NCBI RefSeq assembly: GCF_016743335.1
Contig: NZ_WCJE01000011.1
Span: 1-61,042, forward strand
Source: Streptococcus suis
GTDB lineage: Bacteria; Bacillota; Bacilli; Lactobacillales; Streptococcaceae
DNA length: 61,042 nucleotides
Direction of reading: 5' to 3'
The notes below the pieces were generated by a model. It had not been told where the DNA came from, did not search any database, and saw only the letters and a list, made by a program, of their open reading frames with translations. Numbering within the stretch: the first letter of the stretch is position 1; each line of letters starts with the position of its first letter. Below, piece after piece: positions 41,808 to 50,743 of the stretch. Both the position numbers and the translations under genes were made by a program.

Positions 41808-42719
41808 CTAGGGCAGAATGTTCCCTGCACTTCTGTAAATCTCGTACCATTCTGGTCGAGTCAAGGTAATCTGACTAGCCTGTGCAATCTTGGTCAAACG
41901 TTCTAGATTCATGGAGCCAACAATGGTTTGAATCATTGCTGGATGACGCAAAATCCAAGCTACGACAATTGTTTCATGTGAAACATTGTATCGCTCTGCT
42001 ATTTCTCCAATGGCCTGATTTAAAAGAGCATAGTCAGGATGGTTGGCAAAAATACCTCGTTGCAAATCAATCAAGAAAGGAGACCAAGCTTGGATAGTGA
42101 TTTTTTTAAGCTGGCAATAATCAATCAGTCCACCATCCCGCATAGTCGCAGCATCATCTTTCATATTGACATGTAATCCAGCATCAATCAAAGGCGTGTG
42201 AGCAGGAGATAGCTGCAATTGATTAACTGCAAGCGGTTGATCGAGATAGGATTGCAATAACTCCATTTGGTAAATATTTTGGTTGCTGACGCCAAAATGA
42301 TGAACCTTCCCTGCTTTTTTCAAGAGATAAAAGGCTTCTGCCACTTCCTCTGCTTCCATGAGAGCATCCGGACGGTGTAAGGCGAGAACGTCTAAATATT
42401 CCGTATCCAAGCGCTTGAGAATACCGTCCACTGACTCCAAGATGTAGTCTTTAGAAAAATCAAAATAACCCTTGCGAATGCCGCATTTTGATTGAAGAAT
42501 CATGTCTTCACGCTTGATGCCTGCCAACTTGGCTCCCTGGGCAAAACGAATTTCTGATTCACCACCACCATAAATATCCGCATGATCAAAAAAGTTGATT
42601 CCCTGTCCAACGACTGTTTTCAAGACCTTAGCCGTTTCCTGCTCGCTCAAACTAGCCATTCGCATACAGCCTAGACCAATTCGTGAAACTTCTAATCCTG
42701 TTTGTCCTAATCTTTGCAT
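41808..42719 (-). CDS. Aldo/keto reductase
   Basis: The 303-aa TIM-barrel NADPH oxidoreductase has the catalytic tetrad elements: Asp and Tyr in NFFDHADIYGGGESE, Lys in LQSKCGIRKG and His in LALHRPDALM. NADPH-binding residues lie in the C-terminal VGSMNLERL segment. It resembles YdhF-like reductases. The physiological substrate is not evident. It is upstream of the ElaA-type gene. Confidence 0.9.
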   Translation of the reverse strand: MQRLGQTGLEVSRIGLGCMRMASLSEQETAKVLKTVVGQGINFFDHADIYGGGESEIRFAQGAKLAGIKREDMILQSKCGIRKGYFDFSKDYILESVDGILKRLDTEYLDVLALHRPDALMEAEEVAEAFYLLKKAGKVHHFGVSNQNIYQMELLQSYLDQPLAVNQLQLSPAHTPLIDAGLHVNMKDDAATMRDGGLIDYCQLKKITIQAWSPFLIDLQRGIFANHPDYALLNQAIGEIAERYNVSHETIVVAWILRHPAMIQTIVGSMNLERLTKIAQASQITLTRPEWYEIYRSAGNILP

Positions 42720-42762
42720 TTATCTTCTCCCTTGTAAACGCTTTTCATATTCCTTATTATAA

Positions 42763-42790
42763 TAGAAAAACTCAGCCGAAACTGAGTTTT
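42763..42790 (-). terminator. Terminator of the glycosyltransferase gene
   Basis: AAAACTCAG / CTGAGTTTT 9-bp stem with TTTTTCTATT on the minus strand, overlapping the stop codon. Confidence 0.7.
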
Positions 42791-43802
42791 AGTTAAAACC
42801 ATAAATTCTTTTCGCGATTTTATAGACGGCATTGGAAATTTTTCGACCTGGATAACCGTAAAGGTTGGTTAATTGACCAAGTAACCCTTTTCGAACGATT
42901 TTAAATAGAGCTGGATTATTATCCCGAATATAGTGCCAGAGTTCCTGCTTTTTCAACATGTGTTCAGCTGTTCCAGCACGATTGAGAAGGGCACAGGAGA
43001 TAATGGTCGTAATCTCCACATGATTGAGCAGGTAACTTCGCAAATCAGGATTGTCAATCGCCTCCAAGTCTAAATTATCTACCAAAATTCGATTGACTTT
43101 TAACTGCTGGTCAATGCGCTTAATCATGACGGATTCATTGACAGACTGGTCATTTCGCCCAATAAAGTAACGATAAAAATCTACTGGCAGATAGAACATC
43201 GTTTTCACAGCCTGCAAAGGAGTAAATACAAAAATATTATCCACATAAAAAGTATGCTCTGGCAGAACAAGACCAACCTCACGCAGTAAATCTGTCCTGT
43301 AAATCAAGGAATGCATCATCATGTATTGTCCCTTGGAAAATGCCCCCACATCTTCCCAGCCAAAAATCCGATTTTCTGGTAAAACATCCTGATAAGACAT
43401 GGATTTTTTGCGAGATTGTCCCTCTTTTTCATAAACAAAGTTGGAGATAAAGGCATCAACTGGCGTATTTTCATCTTCCAAAGCCTGCAAACTCTCTAGG
43501 ATCTTCAAATAGGCCCTGGTATCGACCCAGTCATCTGAATCTACAACTTTAAAGTACTTCCCCTTGGCCTCACGTATCCCTGTATTAACAGCTCCGCCAT
43601 GACCCTTATTCTCTTGATAAATAGCTCGTACATTCGAAAATTGATTAGCAAGTTCCTCTGCAATTTCCTGAGTCCGATCGGTCGAACCATCGTTAATAAT
43701 CAGAATTTCAACCTTATCACCCCCCATAACAAGGGAATGAACACAGTAATGAAGGTAGGCCTCCGAATTATAACTCGGAATGGCAATGCTTAGTAAGGTC
43801 AT
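42789..43802 (-). CDS. Family 2 glycosyltransferase
   Basis: The 337-aa protein starts MTLLSIAIPSYNSEAYLHYC after GGAGAGAAAG. GT-A motifs are clear: INDGSTDRTQ (nucleotide sugar binding), the DxD-like VVDSDDWVD and a downstream catalytic region. It has no strong transmembrane segment except a possible C-terminal amphipathic stretch. It probably transfers a sugar to a lipid or wall polymer. It lies just downstream of the cytoplasmic GH3 gene on the same strand and may share its transcript; GtrA and a tethered GH3 are nearby. Confidence 0.87.
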   Translation of the reverse strand: MTLLSIAIPSYNSEAYLHYCVHSLVMGGDKVEILIINDGSTDRTQEIAEELANQFSNVRAIYQENKGHGGAVNTGIREAKGKYFKVVDSDDWVDTRAYLKILESLQALEDENTPVDAFISNFVYEKEGQSRKKSMSYQDVLPENRIFGWEDVGAFSKGQYMMMHSLIYRTDLLREVGLVLPEHTFYVDNIFVFTPLQAVKTMFYLPVDFYRYFIGRNDQSVNESVMIKRIDQQLKVNRILVDNLDLEAIDNPDLRSYLLNHVEITTIISCALLNRAGTAEHMLKKQELWHYIRDNNPALFKIVRKGLLGQLTNLYGYPGRKISNAVYKIAKRIYGFN

Positions 43803-43846
43803 CTTTCTCTCCATTTGACACAATTTGTTACTATTTTATCACATTT

Positions 43847-46246
43847 TCAGGAAAGTTGCTTTTGATATTTTCTTTTTGCTTGATAGGCTCTCCATAGTTG
43901 GCCTAGGCCCTTGAAAAAATGGCCATTGACAATGGTTAGAATCCCTTCCACCATCGGTAAATCGAGCATGTCACCTGTCATCTTAGCCATAGCCCTAAAT
44001 GGCATATTATAAAGGAACAGCAGGTTCAAGTCAGGAGTCCCTTTCTGCTCTGCTTTTTTCAGTAAGCTAGCCAATAGTTTATGCACGCCACGTGCCAACC
44101 CACTCTTAGCAAATTGGAGTTTCAAAACTGGATCGTTCAGGCTCAGTTCTTGACCAATTTTCCAGGTTTCTTCTGGAACTGGACGTCCAAGCAATTGTGC
44201 AAAATCCTGCGATGAGACGGCCTGCACTTGGGCTGTCAGATAAGTCGGAATCTGTTCTGAAGCAGGAAATTGGTCTATAGTGCCTTCTTGGGTAATCTCG
44301 CCAACTAAGCGAATATCCTGACTACTTGCACCTACATGCAAGAGATAATTTCCAGCCTCTACTTCAAATTGGCCTGTCTCTTTATTAAAATAACGGAACG
44401 TATAGTCCTCAAAAGGAATAAAAATCTGTTTGGACTCGCCTGCTTTTACATATACTTTTTTAAAGCCTTTTAACTCCTTTGCAGGGCGGTAAATCTGACT
44501 ATCTTCTTTGCCTACGTACAATTGGACAATTTCAGCACCATCAACCAGACCAATATTTGTAATAGTGACTGTGACTCCTAATTCGGTCACATCCAATTGA
44601 CTGTAAGAAAAGTCTGTGTAGGATAATCCATAGCCAAAGGGATACTTGACAGTCTTGTCAAGGCTTGTAAAGTAACGGTAGCCTACATAGAGAGCTTCCT
44701 TATAGAGGGCAAAATCGCCTTCCGCTGGATAGTCATCCGAAGATGGAACATCTGCAAGATTAATAGGGTAGGTTTCGCTTAGTTTTCCTGATGGGTTGAC
44801 AAGTCCTGTCAAGGTATCTAACATGGCTCTGGCACCAGCTTCTCCTGATAGATAGCCGTGAAGAACCGCATCTACATCCACATCCCAATTCATATCCACA
44901 ACTGAGCCTGCTGATAGGACAACAACGATTTTTTTACCTGTCCCCACCAAGGCATTCAGTAAGGATAACTGGTTTTTAGGAAGACTTATATGATGACGAT
45001 CCAAGCCCTCACTTTCACTCATTTCATCTAGCCCCATATAGTAAAGAACAAGTTCTGCTTGGTTTGCAAGATTGACAGCCCTGTCAACTAACACCCTATC
45101 TTCTTTATCTACACGTTGATAGCCTTGTTCGTAACCAATAACATTTAATGGATAATCTGCGATGCAATCCACTGTTTTATCTAATTGTCTTGTATTGATT
45201 AAAGAAGAACCGGCTCCCTGATAGCGAGGATTTTGGGCAAATTCTCCGATGAGGGCTATTTTTGTCTCACTAGATAAGGGCAAGATCTGATCCTTATTTT
45301 TTAATAGCACAATGCTCTCAGTGGCAGCCTGACGGGCCAATTCATGTTGTTCAGAATAATCTACAGATCGTTTTTCAGCATGAGCCAACTCTAAAACTAA
45401 ATCAATCAGTTCATCCACGCGCTCATTCAATACCTGCTCGGACAGACGACCTGACTGAATAGCGTCAATAATTTCCTTTTGACCGACCTTTTTAGTACCT
45501 GGCATTTCCAGATGACTACCATTTTCAACACCGAGAACATGGTCATTGGAGCCACCCCAATCCGATACAACAAAGCCTGTAAAGCCCCATTCATCACGCA
45601 GAATGTCACGCAAGAGGCGCTTGTCTTCATTAGCATAGACGCCGTTTATTTTGTTATAGGCAGACATGATTGCCTTTGGATTTCCTTCACGCACTGCAAT
45701 CTCAAATCCTGTCAGATATAGCTCTCTCAGTGTACGCTCATCTACAATGGAGTCTGAAGCCATACGGCGCAATTCCTGACTGTTTACAGCAAAATGCTTA
45801 GGCGTTGCCGCAACACCTTGCGACTGCATTCCCCGAATCATTGCGGCCGCCAGTTTTCCTGCTTGATATGGATCTTCTGAATAATACTCAAAGTTTCGAC
45901 CACATAAGGGACTGCGCTTGATATTAAGCCCCGGACCCAAAATGACATTGACACCCAAGCTATTTGCTTCTGCGCCAAGACCTTGTCCGACACGTTCAAC
46001 CAGGTCCACATCCCAAGAATTTGCTAGGGTCGCAGCTGTCGGGAAGCAGGTGGCAGGAACAGAAGCGTTCAGCCCTAAGTGATCTCCTTCGCCTTCTTGC
46101 TTGCGAATACCATGTGGTCCATCAGACAAAAAGATAGATGGAATTCCTTTTTCAGGGTAATCCTTAGTTTCCCAAACAGATTTTCCAGACATGAGTGCAG
46201 CTTTTTCTTCCAACGTTAAACGATTAATAATCTCCTGATGCTTCAT
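43847..46246 (-). CDS. GH3 beta-glucosidase-type glycosidase (normal domain order)
   Basis: The 799-aa product starts at an ATG (46246) preceded by GAGGAACAGGAA; an upstream ATG at 46264 is open. The GH3 N-terminal barrel carries KHFAVNSQE and the nucleophile Asp in FVVSDWGGSNDH; the GH3 C-terminal domain follows (SIVLLKNKDQILPL, VVLSAGSVVDMNWD) with a fibronectin III-like domain (VTITNIGLVDGAEIVQLYV). A C-terminal extension of about 120 residues contains FLYNMPFRAMAKMTG. No signal peptide is present. Its own promoter carries twin LytTR-type repeats (46313-46347). Confidence 0.9.
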   Translation of the reverse strand: MKHQEIINRLTLEEKAALMSGKSVWETKDYPEKGIPSIFLSDGPHGIRKQEGEGDHLGLNASVPATCFPTAATLANSWDVDLVERVGQGLGAEANSLGVNVILGPGLNIKRSPLCGRNFEYYSEDPYQAGKLAAAMIRGMQSQGVAATPKHFAVNSQELRRMASDSIVDERTLRELYLTGFEIAVREGNPKAIMSAYNKINGVYANEDKRLLRDILRDEWGFTGFVVSDWGGSNDHVLGVENGSHLEMPGTKKVGQKEIIDAIQSGRLSEQVLNERVDELIDLVLELAHAEKRSVDYSEQHELARQAATESIVLLKNKDQILPLSSETKIALIGEFAQNPRYQGAGSSLINTRQLDKTVDCIADYPLNVIGYEQGYQRVDKEDRVLVDRAVNLANQAELVLYYMGLDEMSESEGLDRHHISLPKNQLSLLNALVGTGKKIVVVLSAGSVVDMNWDVDVDAVLHGYLSGEAGARAMLDTLTGLVNPSGKLSETYPINLADVPSSDDYPAEGDFALYKEALYVGYRYFTSLDKTVKYPFGYGLSYTDFSYSQLDVTELGVTVTITNIGLVDGAEIVQLYVGKEDSQIYRPAKELKGFKKVYVKAGESKQIFIPFEDYTFRYFNKETGQFEVEAGNYLLHVGASSQDIRLVGEITQEGTIDQFPASEQIPTYLTAQVQAVSSQDFAQLLGRPVPEETWKIGQELSLNDPVLKLQFAKSGLARGVHKLLASLLKKAEQKGTPDLNLLFLYNMPFRAMAKMTGDMLDLPMVEGILTIVNGHFFKGLGQLWRAYQAKRKYQKQLS

Positions 46247-46278
46247 TTCCTGTTCCTCATTCATATTTATTTACCATT

Positions 46279-46347
46279 ATCATATCAGACTACACAAGCA
46301 ATTAAAACGCTTTCTTCATAATCTGTATGATTTTGGACATAATCTGC
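46279..46347 (-). promoter_or_regulatory. LytTR-type twin repeats and promoter of the GH3 gene
   Basis: Direct repeats CATAATCTG at 46317-46325 and 46338-46346 start 21 bp apart. A possible -10 (TATGAT on the minus strand, 46284-46279) lies about 28 bp further down. AGAAAGCGTTTTAA beside the proximal repeat resembles a cre site. The same repeat pair and spacing occur upstream of the second GH3 operon. Confidence 0.65.
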
Positions 46348-46349
46348 TA

Positions 46350-46381
46350 TAAAAAATCTCCCCAGAAAATACTAGGGAGAT
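46350..46381 (-). terminator. Terminator of the GH3-gtrA operon
   Basis: ATCTCCC...GGGAGAT stem followed on the minus strand by TTTTTTATAG; directly after the GtrA stop codon. Confidence 0.7.
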
Positions 46382-46388
46382 CGTCTTC

Positions 46389-46868
46389 TTATTTCATGAT
46401 TACAAACTTCATCATTGGATAGTTGACAGCCACTTGAACGAAAATATTGACCCAGTTGGCCGCTGTCTGTGCCCAGCCCAAGCTCAAACCCCATGATGTA
46501 AAAAGTTGAGTAGTGTAAGGTGGTAGCACGATGGACAAAATGCCTGCAACTAGAACAGTCAAGATATACCAATGGAGGGTTTTGGAAATATCATTTTCTG
46601 CACCGAATACCAACTTCCTTTGGACGATATAGTTGACAATCTGTGCCGCTACATAGGCCAAGAGGAAGGAGAGAAAGCCGTTTAAACCGCCATTTTCTAC
46701 GGAATAATGGAAGATGAACCAGTGAAATGGCTGACTTGACAAGGCTGTAAAGAGGAAATTTGTTGACAACCAAAGAACACAGAAATTTGTAATGGTCGCT
46801 ATGTTTGATAACACATTAAACTTGATAAATTCCCACAAGTCTGGGTGTTTGGCAATCCATTCATTCAT
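46389..46868 (-). CDS. GtrA family membrane protein
   Basis: The 159-aa protein has four transmembrane helices in the GtrA/DPMS fold (FIKFNVLSNIATITNFCVLW, SFLLAYVAAQIVNYIVQRKLVF, two C-terminal helices). GtrA-like proteins are thought to flip or present lipid-linked sugars for glycosyltransferases. It lies 8 bp downstream of the tethered GH3 gene and shares its transcript; a family 2 glycosyltransferase is encoded nearby, supporting a role in surface glycan decoration. Confidence 0.87.
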   Translation of the reverse strand: MNEWIAKHPDLWEFIKFNVLSNIATITNFCVLWLSTNFLFTALSSQPFHWFIFHYSVENGGLNGFLSFLLAYVAAQIVNYIVQRKLVFGAENDISKTLHWYILTVLVAGILSIVLPPYTTQLFTSWGLSLGWAQTAANWVNIFVQVAVNYPMMKFVIMK

Positions 46869-46876
46869 ACGGTCTC

Positions 46877-49786
46877 CTATGCAACTTTTTCTTTTTTCTG
46901 TTTTATCTTCGGTTTACCAGATAATGCATACATCCCCAAAGACCATAGTCCAACAACGATGACGTTTGCTACTATAGCTACCACCATCCAAGTACGCGTT
47001 TTGGGTGTATAAATTTCCATTGCTTTAGAGTTTGCAATTGTGTATAAGATATTTTTACTTGCAGCTCGTAATGCCTGATTAGTTGTATTGTTATTTTGTA
47101 CAGCATTTCCAAGTGGTAATGGATTGAGAATGAGATCATTTCCTGCACGAATAGCTTGATCAACGTTCATATAAGCCTTACCAAATGAACCATCTGTGAT
47201 TACTGTTCCAACAAATCCCCACTCTTCTCGTAGAACTGTCGTTAGTAACTCATAAGACGCACCTGTCCAAGTTGTTCCAACTCGGTTAAAGCTAGACATT
47301 ACCCCTGGTGCTTTTCCTTCCTTAACAGGTACTTCAAATGCCTTTAAGTATATTTCACGTATTGCTTGCTCATTTGACCATGTTGCTACACGCTGACGAT
47401 TTGTTTCTTGGTCATTAAGAGCAAAGTGTTTGAGATAAGTATAGACACCTTGCTCAGATGCTTTTTGAATAACAGCTGAAGCTAATTTCCCAGATAGGAG
47501 AGGGTCTTCTGAATAATATTCAAAATTTCTACCAGAGAATGGTGTCCGATGAATATTTACCGCTGGCGCGTAAAGCCCCACTACTCCAAATGCTAATGCT
47601 TCTTTTGCCAATGCTTCTCCTGTTTTTCCTGCCAATTCTGTATTCCAAGTTGAAGCAATAACTGTTTCTGAGTTTAGTTGTGTTCCAAAAATAGGTTTAA
47701 AAATACCATTAATCCCTGCCGGACCATCTAATTCGACAGTAGAAGGTTTGTCAATTGACTTAATCTCTACTGTACCATAACCACCTGATCCTACCAATCT
47801 CTTCATATCATTGACCGACAGTTGCTCTAACAATAAATCCCACTTAGAATCATTGTAATCTAGCCCTATCATGTCTACTAAACGAAGACCATTATTTTTT
47901 ATAACAATATCTTCATCTGAGTCATCATTCTCGATAACAATTTTGCTTACATCTAATGCATTAGCAATTTCATCTGAAGCTTCTTGATCTTTTGTGCGCT
48001 CTGTTGGAAGAGTTCCTTCCCAATCTGCACGAGATACATAGACTAAATCTCCAGCTGCATCATCAAATTGGTTGGTTACTTCAGCTTCATCAGATTGACG
48101 TTGTGTTAAAACTTCTGTTTTTTCAACAGTATAGGTTTCAGAATCTAGCACATCGTGTGCGTTGTTCATGAGTTTGATTTCATAGTTTCCTTTATCCAAA
48201 ACGTAGGCTTTTTCACCCTTATAGTCATAAGAAGCCATATCGTCACGGTCAAAACTAATGGTTACTGTTTCACTTTGTCCTGGCTCTAATACCTCTGTCT
48301 TCTCAAAACCAGCTAGAACTACATGAGATTTTTCAATACCACCCACTGTATATGGAGCGGTGTAGTAAACTTGAGCTACTTCCTTACCGGCCACATCGCC
48401 TGTGTTGGTAATTTTTACCTCAACCTCAATTTGCCCGTCTGTTTCAGTCATTTTTGTGATGTCTTGAGAAAATTCTGTGTAGCTCAAACCATAGCCAAAT
48501 GGATACTGAACAGTTGCATCATAAGCTGTTTCATCAACTTGACCAGTCGTATTATCTACAAAACGTGTTTCATAGTAACGGTAACCAACATAAATACCCT
48601 CGGTATAGTTCAAAAAGTGTTCAGGATATTCGGTCACTTGTTCTCCATCTTTTTCAACGGTTGTACTAATATTGGAATAGGTAAAATTCCCTTGATTATA
48701 AAAAGCAGGTGATGACGTTACGTCATACGCATATGTATCTACCAGTCTTCCTGAAGGATTTACTTCACCTGAAAGAATTTTACCGATTGCCAATGCTCCT
48801 GTTGAGCCTGGACCTCCAATCCACAAAGCCGCATCTACACCTTCTTCTTCAAGAAAGCCTAGTTCCATAGCGTTTGAGGAATTAATCAATACAATAACTG
48901 TTCCAAAATTCTCCTTTACTTTATCCAAAAGAGAACGCTCTACATCTTGTAGTTCTAAATAGTGCTTCCCTGCATCACCATTATATTCTGCCATATCCAT
49001 TGGCAAATCTCCACCCTCTCCTCCTTGACGAGAAAAAGTTACAATAGCGATAGCTGAAAAGTCTTTGGCTTCTGAAATTAAATCTGACGGATAGTTATTA
49101 CTATCTAATTCTTTGATTGAGAAATCTCCACCAGTCAAATTGTGAATTTCAGTTTGTCTTTTCTCAGGTAAATTCTCTTTGTAGTAATCAACTAAAGTAG
49201 AGTTGACTTCGAAACCTGCCTGTTCCAATCCCTCTTGGAGAGTAATATTAGAGGATTCATCTCCGGCACCAGAACCTGTTCCTCCATAGGTCAAACTAAC
49301 AGAAGATATTCCAAACAAGTTTACTTTTTTTGTTGAATTCAACGGTAAAGTCTTATTCTTATTTTCTAATAGAACTGTTCCTTCTTCTTGTACCTCTGTA
49401 ACAAGTTCTTTTGTTTGTTGGGAGGCTACTTCAATTTTTTCATTATCTGCATAGGACGGCGAAAAGTACATATTTACTGTTGTTGCAAACATATTTAAAA
49501 TAAAATTTAAAACTAATACAAAAACAGATAAAATCGTTAAAAAGAATAATCCTACTTTTCTCCAATGAGATTTTAAAGACTTATTACATCTGAATCTCCA
49601 GATAGAATAACCAAACATTGCTAGGATAATCAGTAATACCACCCAAAAAAGTATATTTGTGAATGTACTACTATCCATAGACACATATTTTGTTGGATAA
49701 TCCACCTCTTCCGCAAATACTGTTACTCCGACATTTCCCATCAGAGTAACTAGACTTGCTAAACCAAGTTTTTTCCAAGTCTTCAT
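46877..49786 (-). CDS. Membrane-tethered GH3 glycosidase with reversed domain order
   Basis: The 969-aa protein has a signal peptide or N-terminal helix, two further helices (about 43-65 and 77-105), then a GH3 C-terminal-type domain (EEGTVLLENKNKTLPL, about 130-410), a fibronectin III-like domain (about 435-545), and only then the GH3 barrel (about 620-900) with KHFALNDQET and nucleophile Asp in VITDGSFGKAY, ending with a transmembrane helix and a Lys-rich tail. The order is circularly permuted relative to the neighbouring GH3, as known from Ruminococcus albus beta-glucosidase. The catalytic part should face outside, held at both ends. Confidence 0.88.
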   Translation of the reverse strand: MKTWKKLGLASLVTLMGNVGVTVFAEEVDYPTKYVSMDSSTFTNILFWVVLLIILAMFGYSIWRFRCNKSLKSHWRKVGLFFLTILSVFVLVLNFILNMFATTVNMYFSPSYADNEKIEVASQQTKELVTEVQEEGTVLLENKNKTLPLNSTKKVNLFGISSVSLTYGGTGSGAGDESSNITLQEGLEQAGFEVNSTLVDYYKENLPEKRQTEIHNLTGGDFSIKELDSNNYPSDLISEAKDFSAIAIVTFSRQGGEGGDLPMDMAEYNGDAGKHYLELQDVERSLLDKVKENFGTVIVLINSSNAMELGFLEEEGVDAALWIGGPGSTGALAIGKILSGEVNPSGRLVDTYAYDVTSSPAFYNQGNFTYSNISTTVEKDGEQVTEYPEHFLNYTEGIYVGYRYYETRFVDNTTGQVDETAYDATVQYPFGYGLSYTEFSQDITKMTETDGQIEVEVKITNTGDVAGKEVAQVYYTAPYTVGGIEKSHVVLAGFEKTEVLEPGQSETVTISFDRDDMASYDYKGEKAYVLDKGNYEIKLMNNAHDVLDSETYTVEKTEVLTQRQSDEAEVTNQFDDAAGDLVYVSRADWEGTLPTERTKDQEASDEIANALDVSKIVIENDDSDEDIVIKNNGLRLVDMIGLDYNDSKWDLLLEQLSVNDMKRLVGSGGYGTVEIKSIDKPSTVELDGPAGINGIFKPIFGTQLNSETVIASTWNTELAGKTGEALAKEALAFGVVGLYAPAVNIHRTPFSGRNFEYYSEDPLLSGKLASAVIQKASEQGVYTYLKHFALNDQETNRQRVATWSNEQAIREIYLKAFEVPVKEGKAPGVMSSFNRVGTTWTGASYELLTTVLREEWGFVGTVITDGSFGKAYMNVDQAIRAGNDLILNPLPLGNAVQNNNTTNQALRAASKNILYTIANSKAMEIYTPKTRTWMVVAIVANVIVVGLWSLGMYALSGKPKIKQKKEKVA

Positions 49787-49849
49787 AAGACTCCTCCTAA
49801 AAATTTTTTAGAATCAGCTTTTGTAAGCCTTTTCCTTTCTTGCTCTTAC

Positions 49850-49916
49850 TTTATCAAAGCGAGTATATTATGAAAACCCTTTCTTCATAATCTGTCATTT
49901 AATCTTCATAATTTGT
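49850..49916 (-). promoter_or_regulatory. LytTR-type twin repeats upstream of the tethered GH3 gene
   Basis: Direct repeats TCTTCATAATCTGT (49882-49895) and TCTTCATAATTTGT (49903-49916) start 21 bp apart, the spacing of LytTR/AgrA-type double sites. A possible minus-strand -10 (GATAAA, 49855-49850) lies about 27 bp away, much as at the other GH3 promoter. The site lies between the GH3 gene and the divergent LytTR response regulator gene. Confidence 0.65.
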
Positions 49917-50029
49917 AAATTGAGAAAAATAATCCTACTCTTGCTATTTTATCATTTGATTTTTCTAAAATATAGCTAACAATTTCATTTTAATTTTGAT
50001 ATACTGATAGAAAATAAAAGGGGTGCTTT

Positions 50030-50743
50030 ATGAAAATCGCGATTGTAGAAGATCAAAAAATCGAGCAAGAGAGATTGTCCAACTACATCAAAACCTACTG
50101 CCAAAAAGCTGGGATTGTAGTGGAAATCAGCTGTTTTAATGACGGTCTCCATATCACTAGTGACTATCAAAAACAATTTGATCTGATTTACCTAGATGTC
50201 GAGATGGAGATTATGGACGGGATGACCACCGCTCAAAAGATTCGGTCTGTGGATAAAGATGTTCTCATCGTTTTTGTGACCAATCATTCCCATGTCGCTA
50301 TTCAGGGCTATTCAGTTGAAGCTATTGATTTTCTGCTCAAGCCACTGAGCTCCTTTGTCTTTGAGGAACATTTTAAAAAAATTCTTAGAAAATTACCCGA
50401 TAGCCAAGAGAAACAAAGTTTGTATATAAAAAGCAAGCAGTCCACCGTAAAACTCTATCAAGAAGATATTGTTTACCTAGAAAGTCAAGGACATCAGGTT
50501 CACATCTACACAGTTGATGGTGGCCTAACCATTACCCATAATAGTCTCAAAAATCTCGAAGCCATGTTAGACAGTAAAGTGTTTGTACGAGCCCACTCGG
50601 CCTATATCATCAATTTGTCCCATGTTCAAAAAGTGGAAGGTAGCCTTGTTTACGTCACAAATACAGCCTTGCCGATTAGCCGCCCAAGGAAAAAGGAATT
50701 TATGACAGCTCTAACCAACTTCATCGGAGATAGCCTACTATGA
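50030..50743 (+). CDS. LytTR response regulator (AgrA/ComE type)
   Basis: The 237-aa protein has a receiver domain (MKIAIVEDQKIEQER; phosphorylation Asp in LIYLDVEMEIMDGM; Lys in FLLKPL) and a C-terminal LytTR DNA-binding domain (about 135-235; SKQSTVKLYQEDIVYLESQGHQ, RAHSAYIINLSHV). It overlaps the downstream kinase by 4 bp. Twin repeats matching the LytTR site layout precede both GH3 genes next door, the likely targets. Confidence 0.92.
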   Translation: MKIAIVEDQKIEQERLSNYIKTYCQKAGIVVEISCFNDGLHITSDYQKQFDLIYLDVEMEIMDGMTTAQKIRSVDKDVLIVFVTNHSHVAIQGYSVEAIDFLLKPLSSFVFEEHFKKILRKLPDSQEKQSLYIKSKQSTVKLYQEDIVYLESQGHQVHIYTVDGGLTITHNSLKNLEAMLDSKVFVRAHSAYIINLSHVQKVEGSLVYVTNTALPISRPRKKEFMTALTNFIGDSLL

